DNA of 64,000 nucleotides from an uncultured Prevotellaceae bacterium (GTDB lineage: Bacteria > Bacteroidota > Bacteroidia > Bacteroidales > Bacteroidaceae), in NCBI GenBank assembly GCA_937877605.1, contig CALFJA010000076.1, forward strand, positions 62,001 through 126,000, read 5' to 3'. How positions within the stretch are numbered: the first letter of the stretch is position 1; the number at the start of each line of letters is the position of its first letter. Shown here piece by piece: positions 44,418-54,520 of this stretch. The notes beneath the pieces are model-generated. The model was not told the DNA's origin and made no database searches. It saw nothing but the letters and a program-made list of their open reading frames with translations. The translations under genes were made by a program, and so were the position numbers.

Positions 44418-45365
44418 TCATCGATGATATTCCCGGTATTGGAGCAGTTTGCACATCATCCACCAGGAAACGCGTGTATGCTTACATATATTCATCATTT
44501 TCCCGATTTTATCTTTCGGGAAATAGTCGCCATATTTTTGTGCCTCCTCCCGCGCCAGTTTCTCCTTCTTGGCAAGAAGGATGCAATAGGTCAGATTCCT
44601 TGCTATCCTTCCTTGCGCTCTTTTGAAGTTCTCGTCGTCTTTCAACTGCGGATTGGCTGCAATTATGCGCTTGTTCCATTCGTCAATGGTTGGCGCATTC
44701 TCCCAGCGTATCTTCATTTTCTTTAACCATCCGCTGTCTTTTATCGTATCAGTTCCATCGCTAACAAACAAGATTCCCGGCACAACGCCCCATTTTCCTT
44801 GTGTGGCCAGCAATGCCCAAAATTCCAGATCTTCCGTCACACGCAAATCTGTTCGTTGACCTCCAAGTTTCTTTAACTTATCGGTCTTGGCAATCATGCT
44901 GCCTGTACAGATGTGTCTGTGCTCACTCCAGTAGCAGAAGAAATCATCAAGTTCTTGTTCTGTTTCCGAAGCAATGATGCTCTCTCCACCTACGGTTTTG
45001 TGCACCTGACCGGTGCTTGCTGCAATACAGCCTGGGTGTTTGCGCATAAAAGAGATCATGCTATAGAAAAATTCCGGCTTCCAGTAGTCGTCAGCATCTA
45101 AAAAGCTCAGATACTCACCCCTTGCCATTTCTATTCCTTTGTTCCTTGCCCTTGCTGGTCCCGCATTCTCTTGGTGGAGAAGAATAAAATATGGATTGTT
45201 GTAACTATTGATTATTTCGCACGAACTGTCTGTGCTACCATCATCAATAAAGATTACCTCAAAAGTGTAATTTCCCTTTTGTGACAAGATGGAATCAATG
45301 CATCTTGATATGAGTCTTGATGCATTATAGACAGGAATAACAACCGATATATCAATTTGGGGCAT
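44418..45365 (-). CDS. GT2 family glycosyltransferase
   Basis: The 315-residue protein starts with the GT-A motif DISVVIPVYNASRLISRCID, then VIFIDDGSTDSSCEII and the metal-binding FLDADDYWKPEF. It is an inverting transferase using a nucleotide sugar. I start at MPQIDIS (45365): the longer frame overlaps the GT4 gene upstream and has no family match. It overlaps that gene by 14 bp. The C-terminal third is helical and basic, perhaps binding the membrane. Confidence 0.85.
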   Translation of the reverse strand: MPQIDISVVIPVYNASRLISRCIDSILSQKGNYTFEVIFIDDGSTDSSCEIINSYNNPYFILLHQENAGPARARNKGIEMARGEYLSFLDADDYWKPEFFYSMISFMRKHPGCIAASTGQVHKTVGGESIIASETEQELDDFFCYWSEHRHICTGSMIAKTDKLKKLGGQRTDLRVTEDLEFWALLATQGKWGVVPGILFVSDGTDTIKDSGWLKKMKIRWENAPTIDEWNKRIIAANPQLKDDENFKRAQGRIARNLTYCILLAKKEKLAREEAQKYGDYFPKDKIGKMMNICKHTRVSWWMMCKLLQYREYHR

Positions 45366-46542
45366 TTTGTTCGATTCGTTTTTGAGCGATTCTGATAGCC
45401 TCCATAATGCTCTGTGCTGCACGCTCTGCTGTATGTTTTGCAATAATTCTCTTCGATTCTTCTCCCATTTGCTTGAGATTCTCTGTGTTGTCGGCAATAC
45501 TTATAAGTACCTTCTCAATGCTTTGTTGGTTTAGCGAGTCGAATACCCATCCGTTTTCAGGATGAACAAGTTCTGGATGGCAACCATTATAGATTGTTGT
45601 GGCCACAGGCAGACCGCAAGCCATGGCTTCGGGAACCACAAGACTCCAGTTGTCTTCTGTGGTTGGAAGAATGAAACAGTCGGCAGCCTTGTAATAGATG
45701 GCAATATCATCATAGTTGATTCTGCCAGTAAGTACTACATTTGGAATCCTTTCTGTTTTTATCTTTTCTCGGAGTTCTTCTTCAAGGGGACCACCGCCAA
45801 CCATGACTAAAGTAACATTTGGTATGCTTTCCGCGATATTAGCATACGCTGAAAGGAGTTCGCGAACTCCTTTCCGCGATATTAGTTGCCCTACATACAC
45901 AAGCATCGTCTTTTTTACGCCAAGCTTTTGACGAAGATCTTTACATTGCTCATCTGTAATATTCTGTAGCGACTGTTGCAAGCCATCAACATCAGCCACC
46001 ATGTGACCATAAGTTAATCGGCTATCATCCCACCCAAGCAGTTCTTTCACATATTCACCGGTCAGAATGCCATTACAGTCAATGGCATCAATCCATTGGC
46101 TGACAAACTGTCGGTACCAGATTCTCAGTTTCCCTGCATTCCGCTCCGTATGCTTAGTGCGTTCATAGCACATCACATGAGGAATTCTTTTAAATGCGCG
46201 AACAAATAGGGGAGCATAGGTCCATTGCATAAAACCATCACTCACCAAGGCTTCAGGCTTTGTCTTTCTTACCAATTTGATCAGTCCTGGGCTGTATGGA
46301 ATTCTGAATGATGTATTGCTCAGAGACATGTTATCAATCTTAGGCTTATTGCCAATGCGAAGTTCTTTGTCGTGTGCAATGGCCCTATCGCCTAAAACAG
46401 CTTTTATCTTATTTTCGACATTCGGGCGAATAACATCTTTATAATAGACAACCGTCAGTTCATGTCCACACAAGTCGTCCAATGCCTTGAACACAGGAAT
46501 CCTATAATCAAGGAAGCTGCGAGTTACCCAGGTGATTCTCAT
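45352..46542 (-). CDS. GT4 family glycosyltransferase
   Basis: The 396-residue GT-B protein shows MLVYVGQLISRKGVRELLSA and the intact E-x7-E motif in TEDNWSLVVPEAMACGLPVA. The N-terminal half carries VTRSFLDYRIPVFKALDDL, a pattern common to rhamnosyl- or fucosyl-type GT4 enzymes, but this is not enough to name the sugar. It follows the polymerase gene by 24 bp and overlaps the GT2 gene downstream. Confidence 0.8.
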   Translation of the reverse strand: MRITWVTRSFLDYRIPVFKALDDLCGHELTVVYYKDVIRPNVENKIKAVLGDRAIAHDKELRIGNKPKIDNMSLSNTSFRIPYSPGLIKLVRKTKPEALVSDGFMQWTYAPLFVRAFKRIPHVMCYERTKHTERNAGKLRIWYRQFVSQWIDAIDCNGILTGEYVKELLGWDDSRLTYGHMVADVDGLQQSLQNITDEQCKDLRQKLGVKKTMLVYVGQLISRKGVRELLSAYANIAESIPNVTLVMVGGGPLEEELREKIKTERIPNVVLTGRINYDDIAIYYKAADCFILPTTEDNWSLVVPEAMACGLPVATTIYNGCHPELVHPENGWVFDSLNQQSIEKVLISIADNTENLKQMGEESKRIIAKHTAERAAQSIMEAIRIAQKRIEQNAPN

Positions 46543-46566
46543 AAATAAATCAGTTATCTGAAAATG

Positions 46567-47748
46567 TTATTTGCTTAATAATTGACTTTCTGTTTTTTTT
46601 ACAAATACCATAAATGTCGCAGCTATCACTGCATAAACAGAGTCTGATACATACGACCAGTGGGAAGCAAGAACTGGACATGAAGAAAGATTCAAAAGTA
46701 TTGCTATTATTGCAGGGAAAGTAACACTTGCATAAACATTCATTTTTGACTCCTTAAATGCCTTTAAAATCCATTTTAAAACAAACCATGTGAAAAAAAA
46801 CAATCCCACAACACCAGTGTTAACCAATGCTGATATCCACGAGTTATGCGCTGAAATTTGTCCATAATCGCCTAATGTGGTTTCGCCAATAATAAAGCCA
46901 TGTCCCAACAATGGTGCCGTTTTCCATCGTTCAAATGCAGCTTCCCAAAGAAGCATACGGCCAGTACCTGTTTCCAGTTCTCCCTGTGTATGTCCGGCAA
47001 TTAAGAATTTATATATAGCATCTTCTTCTGTTAAGAACAAAAGATAGAGACCAATGCTTATAAGCAAGATTCTGATGACGCTAAGTCCCTTTCTACCTGA
47101 TGCGAACAAAACAAGGAAACCGATTAAGGCGGCAATATAACTTGCAGAACTCGTTCCCAAAAGCCACGCAATAAAATCAAGGAAAATAAACCATCTCATT
47201 TCCCTGAATGTGAATATTTCATTTTTCACACAGCCCACAGCCAAGATAAGCCCTATCATTGAAGAGAATGTATACGAATTGGTGTGGTACCACCCTAATC
47301 CCCTATCCATCCAAAAATCAAATACACATAAATAGGTAGAAAGCGTTGCCAGTACAATTATATAGTAGAGCATTTTTCTTGAATCTTTTATATAATATGC
47401 AATCATCCCTACAAGATAGATATTAACGATGTGTTCAAGCGACTTGAAGGTTATGGTTGTTCCATTTCCAGCCCACATAAAAGAAGCCCATGCAAAAAGG
47501 CTATACGCCAAGATTGGCCACATCCCTATCCGGGCTACTTTAGCAGCTTTCAGATGAGTGAAGATAAAAAGAAAGCCTATAACAATACCTGCAAGAGCCA
47601 GCGTTGTGCTTGAGTCTAAAGATGCTGCGTACTCGCCCACTTCTTTACTCACATCAAATATTGTCTTTCGGCATATGAACAACAATATGATACAGGTAAG
47701 TACCCGAACTTTTCGAGGATATTGAAATATTGAAATTCTTTTTTTCAT
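46567..47748 (-). CDS. Wzy-like O-antigen ligase/polymerase family protein (first copy)
   Basis: The 393-residue membrane protein has about 11 helices and a periplasmic loop with ETGTGRMLLWEAAFERWKTA, then PLLGHGFIIG and SAHNSWISALVNTGVVGLFF, the hallmark of the Wzy_C/WaaL family (Arg and His in the loop). In a capsule locus it most likely polymerises the repeat unit, although a ligase of the same fold cannot be excluded. It starts by an ATGA overlap with the SGNH gene. Confidence 0.8.
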   Translation of the reverse strand: MKKRISIFQYPRKVRVLTCIILLFICRKTIFDVSKEVGEYAASLDSSTTLALAGIVIGFLFIFTHLKAAKVARIGMWPILAYSLFAWASFMWAGNGTTITFKSLEHIVNIYLVGMIAYYIKDSRKMLYYIIVLATLSTYLCVFDFWMDRGLGWYHTNSYTFSSMIGLILAVGCVKNEIFTFREMRWFIFLDFIAWLLGTSSASYIAALIGFLVLFASGRKGLSVIRILLISIGLYLLFLTEEDAIYKFLIAGHTQGELETGTGRMLLWEAAFERWKTAPLLGHGFIIGETTLGDYGQISAHNSWISALVNTGVVGLFFFTWFVLKWILKAFKESKMNVYASVTFPAIIAILLNLSSCPVLASHWSYVSDSVYAVIAATFMVFVKKTESQLLSK

Positions 47749-48653
47749 TGCAAATAATTATTTTCTGCTAAAAAGCCGATAAGATCTTCCGTCACTTTTT
47801 TTTGACCACATACATTCAGGTGAATCGGGTCAAAGAACAGTGAGTTGTCATTCTCGTATGACGGCGACAAATTAAGGAAATGCACCTTTGAATTATCTGC
47901 ATCCAAATTTTGATAATAGGCCAATATATCGGAATAGTCTTTTCTATGAAGATCCGTAAGCGACTTAAGCACTGGTGCTTGCAGGAGAATTACATGCAGA
48001 TTCCTATTGGTACACATCGTTATGATTTCCTCCAATACTTTCATTGCCTTTGAATTCATAACAATGGGTCTGTCCCACTTGGCCTTATTGGACTGAAACT
48101 CGGTATCCGTGAATACATGCGTTTTATAGTTCCTGTCATCGTGTTTCCATCCCCTGACTGATTGTTTGATGAGGTCGTCGCTAAATCCGGCTGTACGGAA
48201 CAACTTGTGTGCATAATAGGTCGTAAAATCCGTAGCATTATAAATATACTCCCCGACATGGACATTGTCCATCCAAGGATAAAACAGCGTAAAACTGTTC
48301 TCGCTGAGTCCCTCGTCGTTGAAGAGGTAGGGGTCTACGCCAATGACGACCACCTTCAAAGAATCAGCGTATTGGGAACTCAAGAACATCTGAACCATTA
48401 GTTCGCGTTCCACAATACCGACACCAGCCCTTGTATGTTTTGTAACTTTACATCTGAGTCCTTTTTCCATCATCTGCCTGTCGAGGCCCATCATAAGATG
48501 CGAATGTCCGACAATTAGCACCTGGCTATGCTCGTTCAACCCCATGCCCTTGTCAAGTCCATACTTGAGAAAAGCACTAACGGTGAAGTCCGTCAGAAAA
48601 AAGACAATAATCGCCAGAATGCATTTTATGGTGTGGCTTCTGTTTATTCTCAT
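47745..48653 (-). CDS. SGNH-hydrolase-like membrane-anchored protein, partner of the MBOAT acyltransferase
   Basis: The 302-residue protein has an N-terminal membrane segment (residues 8-30), then an SGNH-type fold with LIVGHSHLMMGLD (block I as GHSH at 49-52, where Ser would be nucleophile) and the C-terminal FFDPIHLNVCGQKK (Asp275, His278). Such proteins act as the periplasmic half of MBOAT systems (AlgJ/AlgX, DltD). I start at MRINRSHTI: the 13 extra codons overlap the MBOAT gene. It would accept the acyl group and pass it to the polysaccharide. Confidence 0.75.
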   Translation of the reverse strand: MRINRSHTIKCILAIIVFFLTDFTVSAFLKYGLDKGMGLNEHSQVLIVGHSHLMMGLDRQMMEKGLRCKVTKHTRAGVGIVERELMVQMFLSSQYADSLKVVVIGVDPYLFNDEGLSENSFTLFYPWMDNVHVGEYIYNATDFTTYYAHKLFRTAGFSDDLIKQSVRGWKHDDRNYKTHVFTDTEFQSNKAKWDRPIVMNSKAMKVLEEIITMCTNRNLHVILLQAPVLKSLTDLHRKDYSDILAYYQNLDADNSKVHFLNLSPSYENDNSLFFDPIHLNVCGQKKVTEDLIGFLAENNYLQ

Positions 48654-48660
48654 AATAGCT

Positions 48661-50049
48661 TCAGAACTGGAAGTACACGAACTTAGCCCCACTTTCTCCC
48701 AAGAGAGAGACCATCAGCAGAGTCAGCACCATAAACGAGAGATTAATCCATGAGAAAGAATTGTCCGTCCGTTCCGTAATTTTCAAGACCCGCTTATACA
48801 TTGTGATTTCTGCAATGACAAAACATGCGAGCGCAAAGAGCATAAGTACAAATTGGGTTGAAAAGTAAGTGAAGAATGGAACTCCTCCATTGGTTAATGC
48901 CTGTAGAATTGCTGTAGCATGCGCCAAATTGTCTGCTCTGAAGAAAACCCAGGCTACGGATGTAACAACAAACAGTAGCAGCCCCAGCATTGCGTTCGTT
49001 GTTGTGTTCTTGAACTCTCTCCTTTTCAAAGTGTAATACTCTGCAATCTGATACACTCCATGTATAAATCCCCAAATTATAAATGTCCAAGCAGCCCCGT
49101 GCCATAATCCGCTGACAAGGAATACTATTAAGACGTTCATCATCCAGCGCCACTCTTTGACGCGATTGCCACCTAAACTGAAATACACATATTCTGTCAA
49201 CCACGATGTGAGGGATATGTGCCACCGCTTCCAGAAGTTTCGTATGGATGTGGAAAAATAGGGGAAGTCAAAGTTCTTGCGAATATCAAAGCCTAACATT
49301 CTGCCCACACCTATTGCCATATTGCTATAGCCAGCGAAATCGCAGTAAATCTGTATGCTATACAATCCCATAGCAAACAGGATGGTCGTGGTGCCATACA
49401 TTTCCGGATGGGCATATACTGTTCCTACATAAGTAGCAATACGGTCGGCCACTACAATCTTTTGAAAGAGCCCCCATACCAGTAACTGAAAACCGTTCAA
49501 TACGCCAACTGCGTTCCATCTTTGCAATGTCTTTATCTGGGGCATCAGTGTTCTTGCCCGTTCAATTGGACCGCTCAAAATGGTGGGAAAGAAACAGACA
49601 TATAATGTGAAGTCGAGTGCCGATGGCATCAGCGTTTCTTTTCTTCTATAGATGTCTATTGTATAACTTAGTGCCTGGAAGGTAAAGAATGAAATACCAA
49701 TGGGTAATGCTATTTCGCCCAAAATATGCCCTTCAATATCCAACACATCATTTAGCAGAAAGTTAGTATATTTGAAAAAGGCTAACGGCAACAGCGACAG
49801 AACTATGCCTATTGTAATAATCGCTTTTCGGTTTTTCCCTCTGTCCAATAGTCTAATGCAACCATAGTTGATAAGGGTTATATAAAGAAGCAAAAAGACA
49901 AAGCGCGGTTCCAATAAGGCATAGAACACATAACTTGCAGCCAACAAGAAAACATTCTTCAGCCAAACGCGCTTGTTCCTGTTGCAGATGTAGAACATTA
50001 ACAGCACAGGCAAGAAGAACAATGTAAAATGAATGTCGTTAAAAAGCAT
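48661..50049 (-). CDS. MBOAT family O-acyltransferase (AlgI-like)
   Basis: The 462-residue membrane protein has about 11 helices and the MBOAT blocks FFPTILSGPIERARTLMP, FAGYSNMAIGVGRMLGF, RNFWKRWHISLTSWL and the catalytic His317 in SGLWHGAAW. It moves an acyl group, usually acetyl, across the inner membrane for transfer to the polysaccharide, working with the downstream SGNH protein (7 bp apart). This fits an alginate-acetylation-like module. Confidence 0.9.
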   Translation of the reverse strand: MLFNDIHFTLFFLPVLLMFYICNRNKRVWLKNVFLLAASYVFYALLEPRFVFLLLYITLINYGCIRLLDRGKNRKAIITIGIVLSLLPLAFFKYTNFLLNDVLDIEGHILGEIALPIGISFFTFQALSYTIDIYRRKETLMPSALDFTLYVCFFPTILSGPIERARTLMPQIKTLQRWNAVGVLNGFQLLVWGLFQKIVVADRIATYVGTVYAHPEMYGTTTILFAMGLYSIQIYCDFAGYSNMAIGVGRMLGFDIRKNFDFPYFSTSIRNFWKRWHISLTSWLTEYVYFSLGGNRVKEWRWMMNVLIVFLVSGLWHGAAWTFIIWGFIHGVYQIAEYYTLKRREFKNTTTNAMLGLLLFVVTSVAWVFFRADNLAHATAILQALTNGGVPFFTYFSTQFVLMLFALACFVIAEITMYKRVLKITERTDNSFSWINLSFMVLTLLMVSLLGESGAKFVYFQF

Positions 50050-50056
50050 TTATTCC

Positions 50057-51100
50057 TTATTTCCGCAAAAGCGTCTGTAGGAGATTCTTAACCTTTAAAA
50101 TAGAATTGTACAAGGCTATTTTTATTATTGAAACCTTGCCTGTTTCAAGGCCTTTGATATAGCAGACTCCACATTTTGAGCATTGTTTTTCGAGTGCAAC
50201 ACGAATCCCAGGAATCAAACATGCATTGTTATGCAACTTGATTATCGCAGAAATATGTGTATTCTTACCTGCAAGAAGTGTTGAATAAACACAACCCATT
50301 ATCTGGCACACAAACTTTTCTTGTAACAGCAGCATTGGACTATTTGCATCGTAATTGACCTTAAAATCTTCAATCATTACCTCTGCAACTGCAACGAAAT
50401 GTGCAAAATTCTTCTTCACATTTTGTGGACTCATTGACTGTTCGTCAATCCCGACCAAATAGACATACACTGGATATGAAACAAAACGAACGGTATTTAC
50501 TAATCGTAAAGGCCAATAACAATATTGTGTATCTGTGTAGAAAATGCCCTCCAGCCATTTCAGTTTTGATTCGCGTATAAGTTGCGTCTTGAAAACCATT
50601 GTTTGCACTTTTGTCCATGCCTTGATAGACTTGTTCTTCCACATTTGGGGAAATACCTCCAAATCTTGATTCTTGGGATATTCATCGTCAATATACATCT
50701 GCTTTTCGTTAGCGCCCTGTTCATAGTGAATTGTCCCATCACAAATCACCAAGTCTGCATCAGAGGTCTTCAAATCCAGGACAAATTGTACATAAGCCTC
50801 AGTATTATACCAGTCATCTGCATCAAGTGTACGAAAATATTTTCCGTGTGCCAATTCAAGGCCTTTATTCATAACGGACCCATAATTACCATTTTCTTTA
50901 TCAACAGCATAAATATAGCCTGGATAGCGTTGTTCGTATTCTTTTGCTATTTCCAAAGTCTTATCTTCTGAACCATCATTGACGACGAAGACTTCCACAT
51001 CCGGCATAACCCTTTCATCTATGATGGAATCCAGACAACGTCGTAGATAATCCTCCTTATTATAGGCAGCAATAACAATAGTTAATAATTTTTGATTCAT
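50057..51100 (-). CDS. GT2 family glycosyltransferase
   Basis: The 347-residue protein shows TIVIAAYNKEDYLRRCLDSI, VFVVNDGSEDKTLEIAKEY and the metal-site TLDADDWYNTEAY, so it is an inverting GT-A enzyme. It lacks membrane spans, although its C-terminal 40 residues are basic. It ends 7 bp before the MBOAT gene, so the two are surely co-transcribed. The 100-bp gap upstream holds only AT-rich sequence. Confidence 0.85.
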   Translation of the reverse strand: MNQKLLTIVIAAYNKEDYLRRCLDSIIDERVMPDVEVFVVNDGSEDKTLEIAKEYEQRYPGYIYAVDKENGNYGSVMNKGLELAHGKYFRTLDADDWYNTEAYVQFVLDLKTSDADLVICDGTIHYEQGANEKQMYIDDEYPKNQDLEVFPQMWKNKSIKAWTKVQTMVFKTQLIRESKLKWLEGIFYTDTQYCYWPLRLVNTVRFVSYPVYVYLVGIDEQSMSPQNVKKNFAHFVAVAEVMIEDFKVNYDANSPMLLLQEKFVCQIMGCVYSTLLAGKNTHISAIIKLHNNACLIPGIRVALEKQCSKCGVCYIKGLETGKVSIIKIALYNSILKVKNLLQTLLRK

Positions 51101-51201
51101 ATAATGGTGTTTTTTCTACGAGAGTATTTTTTACAATATAAAAAGATTCCAACAATGAAACCTGTTTTTATTCCTTCTATACAGCATAAGATGGTCTCAT
51201 T

Positions 51202-52206
51202 TCATTTAATTTGAAATATCTTTCGACATATAGTCAGTTTCATTGAAATCATCGTTAGTAATATAACAAAGATTACACGGCTCAACAGTATTATTGTAAA
51301 GCCAACATCAACATGAACTGTCTGATATAGTATTGTGAAAAATGCCGTATTAAGTTCCAGAACATGGAAACACAATATGGGCAACGACAAACTTCCGCAC
51401 CAAGCAAATGCTTGAGAAATCCACTTTGTATACTTTTCAATTCGTTTAGACAAAAGGTACACTACAAATACACCTCCCAGTGCGCCTCCTACATCTAAAG
51501 GCCAACAAGCATATCTACATATACAAATCATAGGATTGTGTGAAAGTGCTTCTATTGCTGTAGCATGCCATATGGCTAGAGCCCAACAGCAAACAAACAT
51601 CCAGAAGATCCATTGAGGAATCTGGCTTTCCTTTATATAATGCCCCATCGCATAAAATACAAGTGCTGAAAGGCCTGGTAAAATTCCTAATGGAAGATTC
51701 ACCACATAATAGTCCAACATTACAGCACAAATACTGACTATCACGGCTATCGGCAGCACAAGTGTTTTCCTGGTTTGCCTGTATAATACTAGATATGCTA
51801 GTTTGCACCAGAACAAAGAAACAAGAAACCAAATAGGACCTATGTATTGTACATCACCTAATAAAGGGGAGTGATGATAATAGCCAGCCGCCCAAACAAC
51901 AGCCCAAAATTCATCAAATAGGAGTAGCATATTGTGTTTCTTATAGGCATAAAGCATCGTATAGGCCAATAAAAGCAAGCAAGTAAACAGATATGGAACT
52001 ATAAGTCTCTTGAAATTCTTTTTTGTCACATTACCATAGGTAAGACCTTTATCTCTAAAGAAACACCCGGACAAAATAAAGAACAAAGGCATATGGAACG
52101 AATATATGAAATTCTTTCCCCATAGATTTATCCCATCCGTATGACCTATGAGTACTGCTATAATGGCAATTCCCTTCATTATGTCGAAGGTAATATCTCT
52201 ATTCAT
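51202..52206 (-). CDS. Acyltransferase-3 family membrane protein (intact copy)
   Basis: The 334-residue protein has about ten membrane helices and the family N-terminus DIMKGIAIIAVLIGHTDG, where the His is the conserved catalytic residue, then SFHMPLFFILSGCFFRDKG. It probably O-acetylates a sugar of the repeat unit. I start at MNRDITFDIM because the longer form begins with TTG and overlaps the GT2 gene. It is the only acyltransferase-3 gene of three in the locus that is intact here. Confidence 0.85.
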   Translation of the reverse strand: MNRDITFDIMKGIAIIAVLIGHTDGINLWGKNFIYSFHMPLFFILSGCFFRDKGLTYGNVTKKNFKRLIVPYLFTCLLLLAYTMLYAYKKHNMLLLFDEFWAVVWAAGYYHHSPLLGDVQYIGPIWFLVSLFWCKLAYLVLYRQTRKTLVLPIAVIVSICAVMLDYYVVNLPLGILPGLSALVFYAMGHYIKESQIPQWIFWMFVCCWALAIWHATAIEALSHNPMICICRYACWPLDVGGALGGVFVVYLLSKRIEKYTKWISQAFAWCGSLSLPILCFHVLELNTAFFTILYQTVHVDVGFTIILLSRVIFVILLTMISMKLTICRKIFQIK

Positions 52207-52241
52207 TAGAAGATTTATGAATTTCCTAAGTTCGTTCTTTG

Positions 52242-53234
52242 TTATAAACAACAGTAACGGCTATGTTTCCATTTCCCAAGTAGCATTTTTAGATGTAGCA
52301 GCCTATCAAAACCTATGATTTTCTCCACGATTGCTACGACTGGAGAAGGACTAGGATGGTGAGGGCGTTCACCTAATTGTTCTATCTGTTTTTTAGCCTC
52401 CAAATACCATCTCGAACCATAGGGTGATGTCAATAATACAATGGAGAAATTCCGGGCCAATCCACGACGAACACATGGAGTATCACGAAGTGGCAAAACC
52501 GTTTGTTTGCACAAGATTCTTCCTAATAAGGCTGAATTTAACTTGTTCTCAACAAATTTGTTTCCTCGGCTAACTGAAGCATAACCAATTCTATAACAAA
52601 ACATAGCGGAAGGACAATACATCACATGTGAAGCCTTTGAGAGGACCCGGCAGAAGAATTCTCCATCTTGCACTTTGGTGAGTCTTTCATCCCAAGGTCC
52701 CGCTTCGGCAATCAGTTGACAGGTAGTTAAATAGCAAGAAACAACAAACCACTCATTATTATACCATGCCTCTTCGATCAAGTCCAGACCTGTGGGATAG
52801 TCTTTATACAAGAAACGCTCCGTATGCTTTGACGGAAGAGTATCTGTGAATGTTTCCCATGGGCATACTGCTACCGCCTTCGGGTCTCCCTCTTCCTCCA
52901 GTCGTTTCACCTGGACCTCTATCTTGTTGTCCGACATCAGATCGTCAGCATCAAGATACATGATATAGTCGCCTGTGCTTTTTTCGAAGGCCAGATTGCG
53001 TGCACGGCAACCACCGCTGTTTGGTTGAGAATAGACATGAACTCGTGGGTCGCACTGCTCATACTCACGGGCTATAGCCAATGAACCGTCGGTAGAGCCG
53101 TCATCAACAAGAACAACCTCGATGTTCTTGTAGGTCTGACGCAGACAGCAGTCAAGCGTTTCGCGCAACCATTTCTCTGCATTATAGCAGGGAATGAGGA
53201 CACTGACTTTTTTCTTCGCCTTAGAGTCTTCCAT
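52242..53234 (-). CDS. GT2 family glycosyltransferase
   Basis: The 330-residue inverting transferase has KKVSVLIPCYNAEKWLRETL, VVLVDDGSTDGSLAIAREYE and the metal-site MYLDADDLMSDNKIEVQ. I start at MEDSKAKKK (53234), 14 bp inside the stop of the upstream dehydrogenase gene; the longer reading uses TTG. The C-terminal segment PSPVVAIVEKIIGFDRLLHL may form an amphipathic helix at the membrane. The acceptor and sugar are unknown. Confidence 0.85.
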   Translation of the reverse strand: MEDSKAKKKVSVLIPCYNAEKWLRETLDCCLRQTYKNIEVVLVDDGSTDGSLAIAREYEQCDPRVHVYSQPNSGGCRARNLAFEKSTGDYIMYLDADDLMSDNKIEVQVKRLEEEGDPKAVAVCPWETFTDTLPSKHTERFLYKDYPTGLDLIEEAWYNNEWFVVSCYLTTCQLIAEAGPWDERLTKVQDGEFFCRVLSKASHVMYCPSAMFCYRIGYASVSRGNKFVENKLNSALLGRILCKQTVLPLRDTPCVRRGLARNFSIVLLTSPYGSRWYLEAKKQIEQLGERPHHPSPSPVVAIVEKIIGFDRLLHLKMLLGKWKHSRYCCL

Positions 53235-54492
53235 CGATGATGTTTCTATCAAGTATGCCCTTCACATCATAAATGACTCCATTCGGGTTGGTCATTGTCT
53301 GGATATCCAACTCCGCAAACTGCTTGTGGGCGACACAAAGCACAACGGCATCGAACTTTTCTTCGGGCAATTCACGGACTATATCCAGACCGTATTCATG
53401 CTTTACATGTTGCGCGTCGGCCCAAGGATCATAGATGGTGATATTGTCGGTAAATTCATTGAGAGTGTGATAGATGTCCACGACTTTTGTATTGCGTATG
53501 TCGGGGCAGTTCTCCTTAAAGGTTATTCCCAACAAAAGAATCTTTGAACCTTTTACCAAAACGCCTTTCTTGTTCATGCACTTAATCACCTGCTCTGCGA
53601 CATAAGTCCCCATGCCGTCGTTTAATCGGCGTGCGTTGCTCATCACTCGTGGCAGGACACCATAGACCTGCGCTTTCTGAATGAGATAATATGGGTCTAC
53701 ACTAATGCAATGTCCTCCCACCAAACCCGGTTTAAGTTTTATGAAATTCCATTTGCTGGCGGCTGCCTCAATCACATCATTGGTGTCGATGCCCATGGCA
53801 TTGAAAATCTTTGCCAGTTCGTTCATAAACGCAATGTTCACATCCCGTTGTGAGTTCTCAATGATTTTGCTGGCCTCTGCCACTTTTATGGATGGAGCCT
53901 TGTGCGTACCGTTCACCAATACAGAATTATATACATCGTCGACAAGCGTGGCCACCTCAGGAGTTGAACCAGAAGTTACTTTCTTTATTTTTTCAACGGT
54001 GTGTTCCTTGTCGCCTGGGTTGATACGCTCCGGGGAATACCCTGCAAAGAAGTCCTTGTTAAAGGTCAATCCACTTACCCGCTCTACAACAGGGAGGCAT
54101 TCTTCTTCGGTCACTCCCGGATAGACGGTTGACTCATAAACAACGATGTCGCCCTTGGAGATGACCTTTCCGACCGTCTCGCTTGCTCCCCACAAAGGTT
54201 TCAAATCGGGACGGTTATTTTCGTCTACGGGTGTTGGCACTGCAACGACATAGAAATTGGCATCCTTGATTTCACTGATGTCGGTAGTACATCTAAAACC
54301 GCGGTGCAATGCGTCTTGAAGGAGACGGTCATCCACTTCAAGCGTAGCGTCATGCCCTCCGTTAAGTGCATCGACTCGGCTTTGGTTCATGTCAAAACCG
54401 ACTGTTGGATACTTCGTCGAGAATAGTCTTGCCAAAGGCAGGCCAACATATCCCAGACCTATCACACAAATTTTAATATCTTTCATATTCAT
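53221..54492 (-). CDS. Nucleotide-sugar 6-dehydrogenase (WbpA/WbpO/TviB group)
   Basis: The 423-residue protein has ICVIGLGYVGLPLARLF (8-24), DANFYVVAVPTPVDENNRPD, and the catalytic Cys262 in GLVGGHCISVDPYYL. By these motifs it is closer to the UDP-HexNAc dehydrogenases (WbpA, WbpO, TviB) than to UDP-glucose dehydrogenase, so the product is perhaps UDP-GlcNAcA or UDP-GalNAcA. It uses two NAD+ to oxidise C6 to a carboxylate. The 4-epimerase at 39092 could act on its product. The substrate is not fixed by the motif alone. Confidence 0.85.
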   Translation of the reverse strand: MNMKDIKICVIGLGYVGLPLARLFSTKYPTVGFDMNQSRVDALNGGHDATLEVDDRLLQDALHRGFRCTTDISEIKDANFYVVAVPTPVDENNRPDLKPLWGASETVGKVISKGDIVVYESTVYPGVTEEECLPVVERVSGLTFNKDFFAGYSPERINPGDKEHTVEKIKKVTSGSTPEVATLVDDVYNSVLVNGTHKAPSIKVAEASKIIENSQRDVNIAFMNELAKIFNAMGIDTNDVIEAAASKWNFIKLKPGLVGGHCISVDPYYLIQKAQVYGVLPRVMSNARRLNDGMGTYVAEQVIKCMNKKGVLVKGSKILLLGITFKENCPDIRNTKVVDIYHTLNEFTDNITIYDPWADAQHVKHEYGLDIVRELPEEKFDAVVLCVAHKQFAELDIQTMTNPNGVIYDVKGILDRNIIDGRL

Positions 54493-54520
54493 TCTTTTCT
54501 TTCGATAAGATTTAAATCTC

